In this document: one piece after another, positions 15,583-25,202 of the stretch
How positions within the stretch are numbered: the stretch's first letter is position 1
Layout: the number at the start of each line of letters is the position of its first letter
DNA from: an uncultured Pelagibacteraceae bacterium
GTDB lineage: Bacteria; Pseudomonadota; Alphaproteobacteria; Pelagibacterales; Pelagibacteraceae
Assembly (NCBI GenBank): GCA_902598825.1
Contig: CACKDD010000003.1
Location: 38,191-102,190, forward strand
Length of the DNA stretch: 64,000 nucleotides
Reading direction: 5' to 3'
Program-made: the position numbers and the translations under genes
Notes under the pieces: model-generated
Told to the model about the DNA's origin: nothing
The model's database searches: none
The model's input: only the letters and a program-made list of their open reading frames with translations

Positions 15583-18357
15583 ATGAGTAAAATTCAAAAA
15601 ACAGATCATTTTTATCTTATTGATGGATCAGGATATATATTTAGAGCTTATTATGCATTACCTCCTTTAACAAGAAAGAGTGATGGATTACCAACAGGAG
15701 CGGTCAGTGGCTTTTGTAGTATGTTATTCAAACTTCTTGAAGACTCAAAATCAAATGAAAATAAACATAAACCGACTCATTTTGCAGTAATTTTTGACTC
15801 GGCTAGAAAAACTTTCAGAAATGAAATTTATAGTGACTATAAAGCTAATCGCTCAGAAGCACCAGATGATTTGGCTCCTCAGTTTGAATATATAAGAAAA
15901 TCTGTATTAGCTTTTAATTTACCTTCAGTTGATCTTATTAATTATGAGGCTGATGACTTAATAGCAACATATGTAGACCAAATTTTAAAAAAAGGAGCAA
16001 AAGTTACAATTGTTTCTTCTGATAAAGATCTAATGCAGTTATTTAAAAATGAGGTTCGAATTTTTGATCCAATGAAGAATAAATTTATTTCTGAAGAAGA
16101 TGTTCAAAATAAATTTGGTGTTGATCCGAGCAAAGTAGTTGATGTTCAAGCTTTAGCTGGAGATAGTAGCGATAATGTTCCAGGTGTTCCTGGGATAGGA
16201 GTGAAAACAGCAGCAGAATTAATTAATAAGTACGGTAATTTAGAAAAACTCTTAAAATCTGCTCATGAAATTAAGCAGAATAAAAGAAGAGAAACATTAA
16301 TTGAAAATAAAGACAAAGCTTTAATTAGTAAACAACTGGTGACATTAAAACATGATGCTCCTGTCAACATAAATCTATCTGAGTTCAAATTAAAAGAAAT
16401 AGACAAGGAAAAACTTTTTAAATTTTTGAGGGAGATGGAGTTTAATAGACTTCTTAGTTCAGCAATATCTAAATATGGAGAACCAGATTTAGAAGGTATT
16501 AGAAATGAAAACATCTCTAAAAAAGCTCAGAATTCAATTAATAAAAAAAATTATCACTTAATTAAAGATCCAAAAGAAATTGATGATTGGATTAATGAAG
16601 CAGAGGAAGTTGGAGAGGTTGCTGTTGATACAGAAACAAGTTCTCTAGATCCACACCAAGCTGAATTAATTGGAGTTTCTTTGAGCTCTAAAATTGGTAA
16701 AGCATGCTACATACCATTAGGTCATAAGTCGCAAAAAAATTTAAATAAAGAATTAGTTTTAAAAAAATTAAAACCCTTACTTGAAGATTCTAGTATAAAA
16801 AAAATTGGTCAAAATATTAAATTTGATTTTATTGTTTTATTTAAACATGGAATCACCATTTCTACCATGGAGGATACAATGCTAATGTCTTATGTTTTAG
16901 ATGCTGGAAAAAATAGACATAATATGGATTCATTATCAGAAATTCATTTAAATCATAAAACTATTGCATTTAAAGATCTGGTAGGAACTGGAAAAAAAGA
17001 AATTAATTTTAAGGATGTAGATGTAGAAAAAGCCAAAGATTATGCTGCTGAAGATGCTGATATAACTCTTAGATTATACAAAAAATTTCATAAAAGTCTT
17101 AAAGATGAGAAAATGGTAAATATTTACGAACTTTTTGAAAAACCAATGATAAAAATTTTAGCTTTTATGGAAATAGAAGGTATTAAAATAGATAATAAGT
17201 TTTTAAAAATTTTATCGTCTAAATTTGAAAAAAAAATAGAGAAAATCCAAAAAGATGTTTTTAAAATATCAAAAAAAGAATTTAATATTGCGTCTCCAAA
17301 ACAACTTGGAGAAATTTTATATAATGAACTGAAAATAGCAGATTTAAAAAAAACAAAAAAAGGTAGTTTTGCTACAAGCGCATCAGTGCTTGAAGATCTT
17401 GCTTTCAAAGGACATAAATTTCCTCAGTTAGTTTTAGATTGGAGGCAGGCTTCTAAATTAAAAAATACTTACTCAGACTCTCTTCCTGAGCATATTAATC
17501 CTTTTACAAATAGGGTTCATACTTCATTTTTACTTGCTGCAACCACCACCGGTAGATTAGCATCAAGTGATCCTAATTTACAAAATATTCCAATTAAAAG
17601 TGAAGATGGCAGAGATATAAGAAAATCTTTTATTGCAGAAAAAGATAATGTTTTAATTTCTGCAGATTATAACCAAATTGAAATGAGAATTTTAGCAGAT
17701 TTAGCTGATGTAAAAGAACTCAAAAAAGCATTTAAAAACAATGAAGACATTCATTCTCTAACTGCCAGTCAAATATTTAATACTGAAATTAAAAAAGTAG
17801 ACCAAGATCAAAGAAGAAAAGCAAAAGCAATAAATTTTGGTATTATTTATGGAATATCTCAATATGGTTTAGCTAAACAAATAAATGTATCTAATTATGA
17901 AGCTGAAGAATTTTTAAGTTCATATTTTGCCAAATTTCCTGAAATTAAAGTTTATATGGATCAAACTATCAAATTTTGTAGAAAAAATGGTTATGTAAAT
18001 AATATCTTTGGAAGAAGATCACATTTTATAAATATTAATGATAAAAATTATAATGTAAGAAATTTTCAAGAACGAGCTGCTATTAATGCACCAATCCAGG
18101 GTTCAGCTTCTGAAATAATGAGATTAGCAATGATAAGATTAGAAAAAAGATTAAAAGAGCAAAAAAATCAAGATACCAAGATGCTTTTACAGATACATGA
18201 TGAATTGATTTTTGAAACACCAAAATCGAGGGCTGAAAAAATAAGAAAAATAATAACTGAAGAAATGACAAGTGTAGTAAATAGTGACCAACATTCATTC
18301 TCTATTCCATTAACTGTAGACTTAAATATTGGTGATAACTGGGGTTCACTTCACTAA
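15583..18357 (+). CDS. polA: DNA polymerase I
   Basis: A full-length 924-residue enzyme with three domains. The N-terminal 5'-nuclease (about 1-290) has the V-S-S-D-K-D-L-M-Q and G-D-S-S-D-N-V-P-G-V-P-G-I-G metal and helix-hairpin-helix motifs. The 3'-5' exonuclease (about 320-500) keeps D-T-E-T-S-S-L-D and the late A-A-E-D-A-D. The C-terminal polymerase has D-Y-N-Q-I-E-M-R (motif A), R-R-K-A-K-A-I-N-F-G-I-I-Y-G (motif B) and Q-I-H-D-E-L (motif C). The proofreading carboxylates are retained, so the enzyme should have all three activities in Okazaki processing and repair. Confidence 0.97.
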   Translation: MSKIQKTDHFYLIDGSGYIFRAYYALPPLTRKSDGLPTGAVSGFCSMLFKLLEDSKSNENKHKPTHFAVIFDSARKTFRNEIYSDYKANRSEAPDDLAPQFEYIRKSVLAFNLPSVDLINYEADDLIATYVDQILKKGAKVTIVSSDKDLMQLFKNEVRIFDPMKNKFISEEDVQNKFGVDPSKVVDVQALAGDSSDNVPGVPGIGVKTAAELINKYGNLEKLLKSAHEIKQNKRRETLIENKDKALISKQLVTLKHDAPVNINLSEFKLKEIDKEKLFKFLREMEFNRLLSSAISKYGEPDLEGIRNENISKKAQNSINKKNYHLIKDPKEIDDWINEAEEVGEVAVDTETSSLDPHQAELIGVSLSSKIGKACYIPLGHKSQKNLNKELVLKKLKPLLEDSSIKKIGQNIKFDFIVLFKHGITISTMEDTMLMSYVLDAGKNRHNMDSLSEIHLNHKTIAFKDLVGTGKKEINFKDVDVEKAKDYAAEDADITLRLYKKFHKSLKDEKMVNIYELFEKPMIKILAFMEIEGIKIDNKFLKILSSKFEKKIEKIQKDVFKISKKEFNIASPKQLGEILYNELKIADLKKTKKGSFATSASVLEDLAFKGHKFPQLVLDWRQASKLKNTYSDSLPEHINPFTNRVHTSFLLAATTTGRLASSDPNLQNIPIKSEDGRDIRKSFIAEKDNVLISADYNQIEMRILADLADVKELKKAFKNNEDIHSLTASQIFNTEIKKVDQDQRRKAKAINFGIIYGISQYGLAKQINVSNYEAEEFLSSYFAKFPEIKVYMDQTIKFCRKNGYVNNIFGRRSHFININDKNYNVRNFQERAAINAPIQGSASEIMRLAMIRLEKRLKEQKNQDTKMLLQIHDELIFETPKSRAEKIRKIITEEMTSVVNSDQHSFSIPLTVDLNIGDNWGSLH

Positions 18358-18409
18358 TTTTAATTTGATTGCCCAAATTAGAACAATTTAGTATTTTTAT
18401 AAGTATAGT

Positions 18410-19117
18410 ATGGACAAACAAACAATAGCTTTAATAGATGATGATAGAAACATACTAACAAGTTTAAGTATAGCTTTAGAGAAAGAAGGTTTTAAAGTAC
18501 AAACCTACATAGATGGGGAAAGTGCTTTAATAGGATTAACTAGAACACCGCCAGATTTAGCAATAATAGATATAAAGATGCCAAAAATGGATGGTGAAGA
18601 ATTATTAAAAAAATTAAGAAAAAAAACTTCCTTACCAGTTATATTCTTAACTTCTAAAGATGATGAAATAGATGAACTGCTTGGTTTAAAATTAGGTGCA
18701 GACGATTTTGTAAAAAAGTCTGGGGGATTTTCTATTAAAGTATTAATTGAAAGAATTAGAGTCCAGCTTAGAAAAAAAGATACGAAAGATTTAATAGAAG
18801 AAAATAAAAGTATAATTTCTCATGGAAAATTGAAGCTCGATCCATCACAATTAGAATGTGAGTGGGATGGAAAACAACTTCCCGATAAATTAACTACAAC
18901 AGAATTTTTATTAGTGAAAGAATTAGCAAAAAGACCGGGAATTATTAAAGAAAGAGCACAATTAATGGATATAGCTTATAGGGAAGATACTGACATAGAA
19001 GATAGAACTATTGATAGTCATGTTAAAAGAATAAGAAAAAAATTCAAAAAAGTTGATCCTGAATTTTCAGCTATAGAAACAAGATATGGAAGTGGATATA
19101 GGTGGAATGTTAGCTAA
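18410..19117 (+). CDS. chvI: ChvI-type response regulator (OmpR family)
   Basis: The 235-residue protein begins with a receiver domain (D10-D12 acidic pocket, phospho-acceptor D54 in I-D-I-K-M-P, T81) and ends with an OmpR winged helix (R-T-I-D-S-H-V-K-R-I-R-K-K and R-Y-G-S-G-Y-R-W). The N-terminus T-I-A-L-I-D-D-D-R-N-I-L-T-S is nearly that of rhizobial ChvI, a regulator of envelope and acid-stress genes. After the conserved K103 the usual K-P-F-S segment reads K-S-G-G-F-S, a two-residue insertion with loss of the cis-proline. One-base overlap with the kinase gene. Confidence 0.9.
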   Translation: MDKQTIALIDDDRNILTSLSIALEKEGFKVQTYIDGESALIGLTRTPPDLAIIDIKMPKMDGEELLKKLRKKTSLPVIFLTSKDDEIDELLGLKLGADDFVKKSGGFSIKVLIERIRVQLRKKDTKDLIEENKSIISHGKLKLDPSQLECEWDGKQLPDKLTTTEFLLVKELAKRPGIIKERAQLMDIAYREDTDIEDRTIDSHVKRIRKKFKKVDPEFSAIETRYGSGYRWNVS

Positions 19118-20658
19118 TGTTCAGCAATCTTCTCAAAAATTTATCTATATTAAAAAAATTTTTATTCATTAATTTTATTTTTTTTACAATTATAGGTTTG
19201 TTTACATTTGCGTACATTAAAAATGTACAACCAAAATTAATTAAAAAAAAATCATCAAACCATATAGAAGTAATTAATAATACAATTGATAATTTAAATA
19301 GATTAGATGTCGAATTTGTTGAAGAAGATATAAGAAAATTTTTATTTTCAACAAGATTTCTTTTTCAAAATCTTGATAGAGTAATATTTTTTGATAAAGA
19401 ACTCAATTTAGTTGGTGATACTGATACTTTAGATTTAGATCCAAGATCTTTTCAAAAAAGGTTAGATAAAATTGAATTGGAAATACTTAATCAAAAGAAG
19501 ACAGAGGAAATTACTGAAAAGAAAAATATTGATATAGGAACTGAGAACAGTGTTTCTTTAAAAGATATTTTATTTAATTATGCTGGATCAAAAAATTTTG
19601 GCACTCATTTTACCTTTACTCAAGAGGAATTTAATAAGTTTAATTTAATAACAATTAAAAATGTTATGAAAAATAGTCAGAATGTTGGCTTTCTGGCAAT
19701 TACTGAGAATGCCAATGATATTAAGGCGGCAATAGAGGAACGAGAAAGTTTTATTCTCAGAACAGCTATTGCTGTTGGTTTAGTAATATTGATTTTTTCA
19801 TTTGTTTTGAATAGATATTTTCTTAAACCAATTAAAAATTTAGTAAGTTATACAAAAACTATTAAAAATAAAAATCCTAGAACAACTAACATTGATACAC
19901 TAAAACTTAGAAATGATGAGTTAGGACTATTATCAAATTCTTTAGATGATATGACATTAGAATTACAAAAAAGAATTTCACATGCAGAAAATTTCTCAAC
20001 TGATCTTGTTCATGAAATAAGAAATCCTTTAGCATCTTTAAAAAGTGCTTCCGAAATTTTACACGATACTAGCGATGTAAATCAAAGAATTAAACTAATT
20101 GATATTTTAAGCCATGATGTACAAAGAATTGAGAGATTAATTACTGATTATTCTCAAATGTTAAAAGATGAAGTAGCACTAAGTAGAGAAAAAATAAAAG
20201 AAATAGACATTGAACCAATTATAAAATCTGTAGTGGATGATTTTAACAATATTTATAAAATTAAAAGAGGAATTAATATCTCTTATGAAAATGATAGAAA
20301 AAAAAATTACTTTATAAATGGAATAGAAAATCGAGTTGAGCAAATAGTTGCTAATCTGCTAGAAAATGCAATTTCATTTAGTGATGATAATAAAAAAGTG
20401 ACTGTAAAAATTGCAAAAACAGATGAAGATAAAGTGATCATTAATGTATTGGACCAAGGTGAGGGTTTCAAAGAAAAAGATACTAATAAAATATTTAGAA
20501 GATTTTACAGTAATAGACCGGATAAATTTGGACAACATTCTGGTCTAGGATTGAACATAGTTAAAAACTTGGTTGAATTGCACAATGCTTCAATCAAAGC
20601 TTCCAATAGAAAAGATCAAAAGGGTGCAAGTATGGAAATTATATTTCCTAAGGTATAA
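19117..20658 (+). CDS. chvG: ChvG-type sensor histidine kinase
   Basis: The 513-residue inner-membrane kinase has one membrane helix near 12-34, a periplasmic sensor of about 180 residues, a second helix near 213-233, a HAMP-like linker, a dimerisation domain with H299 in V-H-E-I-R-N-P-L, and an HATPase domain (N-L-L-E-N-A, G-E-G-F, G-L-G-L-N-I-V). The D-E-L-G-L-L-S-N-S-L linker before the H-box is typical of ChvG. It is coupled to chvI by a TAATG overlap. In many alphaproteobacteria hprK and PTS genes follow; here ahcY follows directly. Confidence 0.9.
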   Translation: MFSNLLKNLSILKKFLFINFIFFTIIGLFTFAYIKNVQPKLIKKKSSNHIEVINNTIDNLNRLDVEFVEEDIRKFLFSTRFLFQNLDRVIFFDKELNLVGDTDTLDLDPRSFQKRLDKIELEILNQKKTEEITEKKNIDIGTENSVSLKDILFNYAGSKNFGTHFTFTQEEFNKFNLITIKNVMKNSQNVGFLAITENANDIKAAIEERESFILRTAIAVGLVILIFSFVLNRYFLKPIKNLVSYTKTIKNKNPRTTNIDTLKLRNDELGLLSNSLDDMTLELQKRISHAENFSTDLVHEIRNPLASLKSASEILHDTSDVNQRIKLIDILSHDVQRIERLITDYSQMLKDEVALSREKIKEIDIEPIIKSVVDDFNNIYKIKRGINISYENDRKKNYFINGIENRVEQIVANLLENAISFSDDNKKVTVKIAKTDEDKVIINVLDQGEGFKEKDTNKIFRRFYSNRPDKFGQHSGLGLNIVKNLVELHNASIKASNRKDQKGASMEIIFPKV

Positions 20659-20703
20659 AGAGTTCTATTGATTAATTAATACTTTATTGCTAGAAGACCC
20701 TCC

Positions 20704-21990
20704 ATGAAGGATTTCAAAGTAAAAGATATATCAGAAGCAGAATTTGGCAGAAAAGAAATTTCAATTGCTGAAAGTGAAATGCCCGGATTAATGGCGTTGA
20801 GAGAAGAATATTCTGGTAAATCACCGTTAAAAGGAGCAAAAATTATAGGATGTTTGCATATGACAATTCAAACTGCAGTTTTAATTGAAACATTAGTAAA
20901 TTTAGGAGCTGAAGTTAGATGGTCATCTTGTAATATTTTTTCTACTCAAGATCATGCAGCAGCAGCAATAGCAAAAGCAGGTATTCCAGTATACGCTTGG
21001 AAAGGTGAAACTGAGAAGGAATACCTTTGGTGCATTAAACAAACCATTATAGGTAATAAAGAATGGAAACCAAATATGCTTTTAGATGATGGAGGAGACC
21101 TTACTGCCATAATGCATAATGAATATAAGGAATTATTAAAGAATGTAAAAGGAGTTTCAGAAGAAACAACTACTGGAATTAAAGCACTTAACAAAATGGA
21201 GAAAGATAAATCTCTTTTAGTTCCAGCAATCAATGTAAATGACTCTGTAACTAAATCTAAATTTGATAACTTATATGGTTGTAGGGAGAGTTTAGTTGAT
21301 GGAATTCGAAGAGCGACTGATGTAATGATGTCAGGCAAAATTGCTATTGTAGCTGGATTTGGTGATGTAGGAAAAGGAAGTGCTGCATCTTTAAGACAAA
21401 GTGGAGCTAGAGTTTTAGTTACAGAGGCAGATCCTATATGTGCGTTGCAAGCAGCCATGGAAGGTTATGAAGTAGTTTTAATGGAAGAAGCAATTAGTAA
21501 AGCTGATATTGTTGTAACTGCAACAGGTAATAAAGATATTGTAACAGCAGATCATATGAGAGATATGAAGGATAGAGCTATATTATGTAATATTGGCCAC
21601 TTTGATAATGAAATTCAAGTAGAAGCTCTAAAAAATTATAAGTGGACAGAGGTAAAACCCCAAGTTCATGAGATAGAGCTACCTAGTAAAAAAAGAATAA
21701 TTCTTTTAGCAGAAGGAAGATTAGTCAATCTAGGATGTGCAACTGGACACCCTAGTTTTGTAATGAGTGCATCTTTTACAAATCAGGTAATAGCTCAGAT
21801 AGAACTATGGAACAATCATAAAAATTATGAAAATAGAGTTTATGTTTTGCCAAAACATCTTGATGAAAAAGTAGCAACTTTACACTTAAAAAAAGTGGGA
21901 GCAAAACTAACCAAACTATCTAAAGACCAAGCTGACTATATAAGTGTTGGAGTAGAGGGTCCATTTAAACCTAATGCATATCGCTATTAG
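20704..21990 (+). CDS. ahcY: Adenosylhomocysteinase
   Basis: A 428-residue NAD-dependent enzyme that splits S-adenosylhomocysteine to adenosine and homocysteine, relieving product inhibition of methyltransferases. Visible: H-M-T-I-Q-T near 52-57, D-D-G-G-D-L, the N-N-L/L-Y-G-C-R-E-S region, the NAD motif G-F-G-D-V-G-K-G, and the C-terminal H-L-D-E-K-V-A-x-L-H-L and F-K-P-N-A-Y-R-Y tail. Full length. Only 45 bases separate it from chvG and I see no SAH or SAM aptamer there. The last 17 bases overlap tsaE. Confidence 0.96.
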   Translation: MKDFKVKDISEAEFGRKEISIAESEMPGLMALREEYSGKSPLKGAKIIGCLHMTIQTAVLIETLVNLGAEVRWSSCNIFSTQDHAAAAIAKAGIPVYAWKGETEKEYLWCIKQTIIGNKEWKPNMLLDDGGDLTAIMHNEYKELLKNVKGVSEETTTGIKALNKMEKDKSLLVPAINVNDSVTKSKFDNLYGCRESLVDGIRRATDVMMSGKIAIVAGFGDVGKGSAASLRQSGARVLVTEADPICALQAAMEGYEVVLMEEAISKADIVVTATGNKDIVTADHMRDMKDRAILCNIGHFDNEIQVEALKNYKWTEVKPQVHEIELPSKKRIILLAEGRLVNLGCATGHPSFVMSASFTNQVIAQIELWNNHKNYENRVYVLPKHLDEKVATLHLKKVGAKLTKLSKDQADYISVGVEGPFKPNAYRY

Positions 21991-22429
21991 TAGTGAGAAA
22001 ATAGATTTATCTTCAGAAGAAAAAACAGAGAAATTAGCTGCTAGATTTTTTGAAAAAATTAAGCCAGGTGATACAGTTTTTTTATATGGAGAAATGGGGG
22101 TAGGTAAAACAACATTTATAAGATATTTAATTAATAAATTCCAAAAGGAGAGTAAATTAGGAATAACTGAAGTCACTAGTCCTACATTTAATTTACTCAA
22201 CGAATATAAAATTAATGATGTAAAAATAAATCATTATGATTTATTTAGACTAAAATCCATTGAAGAAATTAAGAATTTGGATTTGTTTGAGAATAACTCA
22301 AAAGTAATTACATTAATTGAATGGCCAGAAATTATTGAGAAAAGACCAGATAATTTGATAGAATTAACTTTTAAATATGAAGAAAATCATCAAAAAAGAT
22401 CTTTACAAATTAAAGGTATAAACCTTTAG
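21974..22429 (+). CDS. tsaE: tRNA threonylcarbamoyladenosine synthesis ATPase TsaE
   Basis: The 151-residue P-loop protein has Walker [10 protein letters not shown] at 39-47, V-T-S-P-T-F-N-L near 65, H-Y-D-L-F-R-L near 82 and L-I-E-W-P-E near 110, the TsaE pattern. It works with TsaB and TsaD in forming t6A37 on ANN-decoding tRNAs. The start lies inside the end of ahcY (17-bp overlap), so the two are probably translationally coupled. The tsaE-amgK-murU order is common in alphaproteobacteria. Confidence 0.92.
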   Translation: MHIAISSEKIDLSSEEKTEKLAARFFEKIKPGDTVFLYGEMGVGKTTFIRYLINKFQKESKLGITEVTSPTFNLLNEYKINDVKINHYDLFRLKSIEEIKNLDLFENNSKVITLIEWPEIIEKRPDNLIELTFKYEENHQKRSLQIKGINL

Positions 22430-22437
22430 TTTCTTAG

Positions 22438-23388
22438 ATGAAAAATTTAAAAGAAATAAAAGGTGATGCCTCTTTAAGAAAATTCTATAGAAAAAAAAAT
22501 AAAAATTACTCCTCAATAATAGTTTTTTGTAAAAAAGATAAGCTTAAGAATCTTCTTATATATGATGCAATAAATAAAGAGTTAAACAAAAATGAAATTT
22601 TAGCTCCATGTTTATATAATGAAAAGTATAATCAAAATTATATTGAAATCCAAGATTTTGGTAATCAAACAGTTTTTAAAATTTTAAATAAAAAAAGAAA
22701 TAATAATAAATTTATTTATTTTAAAAAGGTAATTAATACATTAAATCAAATACAATCTATCAAAACTAAAAGTATTAAAAATTTTAAAAATAAAAAATAT
22801 AAAATTCCTAAATATACAAATGACATATTAATTGAGGAAGCAAATTTATTTTGTGAGTGGTATGTTAAAAAAAATTTATCAAAAAATACTAAAGGAGAAT
22901 TTACAAGAAAGTTTAAAAAAATAATTAAAAAGTTAGCTTCAAATTTAAAATTAAAAAATGATGTATTTGTTCATAGGGATTTTCATGTTTCAAATTTAAT
23001 GTTAGTAGAAAATCAAATAGGTGTAATTGATAGTCAGGATGCTTTAATTGGGAACAAAGCATATGATTTAGCATCCCTTATAGACGATGTTAGACTTAGA
23101 ACATCTATTCCATTAAAACAGAAAATTTATAACTATTATGTTAAAAATCACTTAAAATTAGAAAAACGAAAGTTTAAAAATGATTTTGAAATATTATCAA
23201 TTTTAAGAAATCTTAAAATTATTGGAATATTTACACGTCTTGCAATGAGAGATCGTAAAAAAAAATATCTTAAATTAATACCACATGCATGGGACCTAAT
23301 AGCCATAAGAATAAACAAAAATAAAATATTTAATGAACTTAAAAACTTGATTAATAAAAATTTTGAAAAAAAATTAGATGAAAATTAA
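22438..23388 (+). CDS. amgK: N-acetylmuramate/N-acetylglucosamine kinase AmgK (aminoglycoside phosphotransferase fold)
   Basis: The 316-residue protein kinase-like enzyme has the Brenner-type catalytic loop H-R-D-F-H-V-S-N near 179-186, with catalytic D181 and metal-ligand N186, and metal-binding D198 in V-I-D-S-Q-D. The N-terminal G-D-A-S-L-R-K-F-Y-R is characteristic of AmgK. It phosphorylates MurNAc or GlcNAc at C1 so that MurU can make UDP-MurNAc, a salvage route that bypasses MurA. The 11-bp overlap with murU strongly supports this assignment over antibiotic phosphorylation. The protein is very rich in Lys, Asn and Ile, like its neighbours. Confidence 0.88.
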   Translation: MKNLKEIKGDASLRKFYRKKNKNYSSIIVFCKKDKLKNLLIYDAINKELNKNEILAPCLYNEKYNQNYIEIQDFGNQTVFKILNKKRNNNKFIYFKKVINTLNQIQSIKTKSIKNFKNKKYKIPKYTNDILIEEANLFCEWYVKKNLSKNTKGEFTRKFKKIIKKLASNLKLKNDVFVHRDFHVSNLMLVENQIGVIDSQDALIGNKAYDLASLIDDVRLRTSIPLKQKIYNYYVKNHLKLEKRKFKNDFEILSILRNLKIIGIFTRLAMRDRKKKYLKLIPHAWDLIAIRINKNKIFNELKNLINKNFEKKLDEN

Positions 23389-24067
23389 TACAGCATTAAT
23401 ATTATGTGCAGGCTTAGGTAAGAGATTAAATCCATTAACTTTAGGCACTCCAAAGCCTCTACTTAAGTTAAATAACATAACTATTTTAGAAAGTTGTATT
23501 AATACTATTATTAAAACAGGAATTAAAAGAGTCATACTGAACACTTTTCATTTAGGTGATCAAATTTTTGATTTTGTAAATAAAAAAAACTTTAAAATTA
23601 ATATTGATATAGTTAAGGATGGATCAAAGATTTTAGATACAGGTGGTGGAATATTAAATATGATTAAACATTCTAAGGATGAAAACTTTCTTATTTTTAA
23701 CCCAGATACATTATGGAATGAAATTTATATTGAAGAAATTGATAAGATGAAAAATTTTTATTTCGAAAATCAGTTAAATAATTTACTTCTGGTAGTTAAT
23801 AAAAAGTTAAGTTTTGATAATAACTTAACTGGTGATTTTGAATTGAAAAGTAATTTATTAAAAAGAAATGATGACAAAAATTTTATTTATATTGGTTGTC
23901 AAATTTTGAATAAAGATCTTTTCAAAAATCATGAAATAATAAATTTTTCAATTTCAGAAATTTGGGACAAATTGTTAGAAAAAAATATGTTGAATGGTTT
24001 CGAAAGTATTAATAAATTTTATCATTTAACTAACTTAGAAACATTTAAAAAACTAAAAGATCTCTAG
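23378..24067 (+). CDS. murU: N-acetylmuramate alpha-1-phosphate uridylyltransferase MurU
   Basis: A 229-residue nucleotidyltransferase: L-C-A-G-L-G-K-R-L near 10-18, then P-K-P-L-L-K near 25-30, D-T-G-G-G near 85-89 and N-P-D-T-L-W near 107-112. It joins MurNAc-1-phosphate and UTP into UDP-MurNAc. Sitting behind amgK with overlapping frames, it completes the cell-wall sugar salvage pair. In related genomes addB/addA often follow; here gpmA comes in from the other strand, overlapping its end by 23 bases. Confidence 0.9.
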   Translation: MKINTALILCAGLGKRLNPLTLGTPKPLLKLNNITILESCINTIIKTGIKRVILNTFHLGDQIFDFVNKKNFKINIDIVKDGSKILDTGGGILNMIKHSKDENFLIFNPDTLWNEIYIEEIDKMKNFYFENQLNNLLLVVNKKLSFDNNLTGDFELKSNLLKRNDDKNFIYIGCQILNKDLFKNHEIINFSISEIWDKLLEKNMLNGFESINKFYHLTNLETFKKLKDL

Positions 24068-24758
24068 CTCGATCTTTATCAAGATACTCACAAGAGACAA
24101 TTTGCTCTTCTTTGTTAATTTCGATTATCAAAGGGTTTCCAGTAGGTATTTCCAAACTTGATATTTGATTGTTATCCAATTTGAATAAATATTTACATAA
24201 TGCCCTGATAGAATTGCCATGAGCTGAAATTAAAATATTTTTGCTAGTCAATTTTTTTTTAATCTCATTTTGATAATATTTCAAAACTCTTTCATAAGTA
24301 TCTTTGAGAGACTCAGTATCTGGAATTATATTTTGAGATATTTCACTGTATGTTTCAATATTTATTGGATGATAAGGACTCTCCTTACTTAGTGGATCTG
24401 GCTTAATGTCCCAAGATCTTCTGAATTCAAGAACCTTATTTTCACCGATTTTCTTACCCATCTCAATTTTGTTTAGACCTGTAAGAGCACCATAATGTCT
24501 TTCATTAAGCTCCCAAGCTTTAGAAAAATTTTTGTTATCGTCTAAAACTGTCTGTATTATTTCTAAAGTTTTATTTGCTCTTAGTTGAAGAGATGAATAG
24601 TAAAAATCTATATGAATTTCTCTTTTTTTAATTAGTAGGCCAGCTTTCTCGGCCTCTTGTTTTCCTTGATCCGTTAGGTCTACATCAACCCAACCAGTGA
24701 ATCTTTTTTCAAGATTCCAAATACTCTGACCATGTCTTACTAATATTAAAAAACTCAT
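24045..24758 (-). CDS. gpmA: 2,3-bisphosphoglycerate-dependent phosphoglycerate mutase
   Basis: The 237-residue histidine phosphatase-superfamily enzyme has the phospho-His loop L-V-R-H-G-Q-S-x-W-N (H9), F-T-G-W-V-D-V-D-L-T, E-R-H-Y-G-A-L-T-G and the second catalytic His in S-A-H-G-N-S-I-R-A-L. The length and the E-R-H-Y-G insert mark true GpmA, interconverting 3- and 2-phosphoglycerate, rather than a general phosphatase. Its 3' end overlaps that of murU on the opposite strand by 23 bases. Confidence 0.94.
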   Translation of the reverse strand: MSFLILVRHGQSIWNLEKRFTGWVDVDLTDQGKQEAEKAGLLIKKREIHIDFYYSSLQLRANKTLEIIQTVLDDNKNFSKAWELNERHYGALTGLNKIEMGKKIGENKVLEFRRSWDIKPDPLSKESPYHPINIETYSEISQNIIPDTESLKDTYERVLKYYQNEIKKKLTSKNILISAHGNSIRALCKYLFKLDNNQISSLEIPTGNPLIIEINKEEQIVSCEYLDKDRARDLLVF

Positions 24759-24806
24759 ATTGTTATTTTTAAAATATATTTGTAAATAAAACTATATAAT
24801 TCAGTT

Positions 24807-25202
24807 ATGAAATTTTTTTCTAATTATAAGATAATCTTTTATAGTATAAATATTTCATTAATCATTTTATATCTTTTTCCAGGAAGTATTTTTGGTTGTA
24901 TTTTTTTTGATGATTGTAGCATTCAACCTCAAATTACATCAGACTTTGCTGAGATTTCTTCGAATCATTTATATGCATTTTTTATAGTTTCAATTTTTGG
25001 TTATTTGACTTTTTTAAAAAATAAACAAATTAAATATCTAATTATTTATTTAATCTTATTAGCAATATTGCTTGAAATTTGTCATTTGTTTATACCACAA
25101 AGAAGTTTCCAATGGCCTGATTTGTTTGGAAATTTATTAGGTGTCTTTGTTGTAATTTTTTTCAAGAATCTTATAAATAAATATGGGTTTTTTGAAAAAT
25201 AA
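24807..25202 (+). CDS. VanZ-like small membrane protein
   Basis: The 131-residue protein has four hydrophobic segments (about 10-28, 52-68, 76-92 and 108-124). The C-terminal L-E-I-C-H-L-F-I-P-Q-R-S-F-Q-W-P-D-L-F-G-N-L-L-G region, quoted here only as its key residues E-x2-H, R, D and N-x2-G, matches the VanZ family core. VanZ members are associated with envelope or teicoplanin phenotypes in Gram-positives, but no biochemical role is settled. It overlaps the following SLT lipoprotein gene by 20 bases, pointing to an envelope function. Confidence 0.65.
   Translation: MKFFSNYKIIFYSINISLIILYLFPGSIFGCIFFDDCSIQPQITSDFAEISSNHLYAFFIVSIFGYLTFLKNKQIKYLIIYLILLAILLEICHLFIPQRSFQWPDLFGNLLGVFVVIFFKNLINKYGFFEK

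Noticed and set aside
20659..20703. SAH or SAM aptamer before ahcY
   Set aside because: The 45-base spacer contains no GC-rich pseudoknot or other conserved aptamer pattern.
20952..21458. A 168-codon open frame antisense to ahcY
   Set aside because: It mirrors a strongly conserved enzyme, has no family resemblance, and long antisense frames arise where codon use avoids stops on the other strand.
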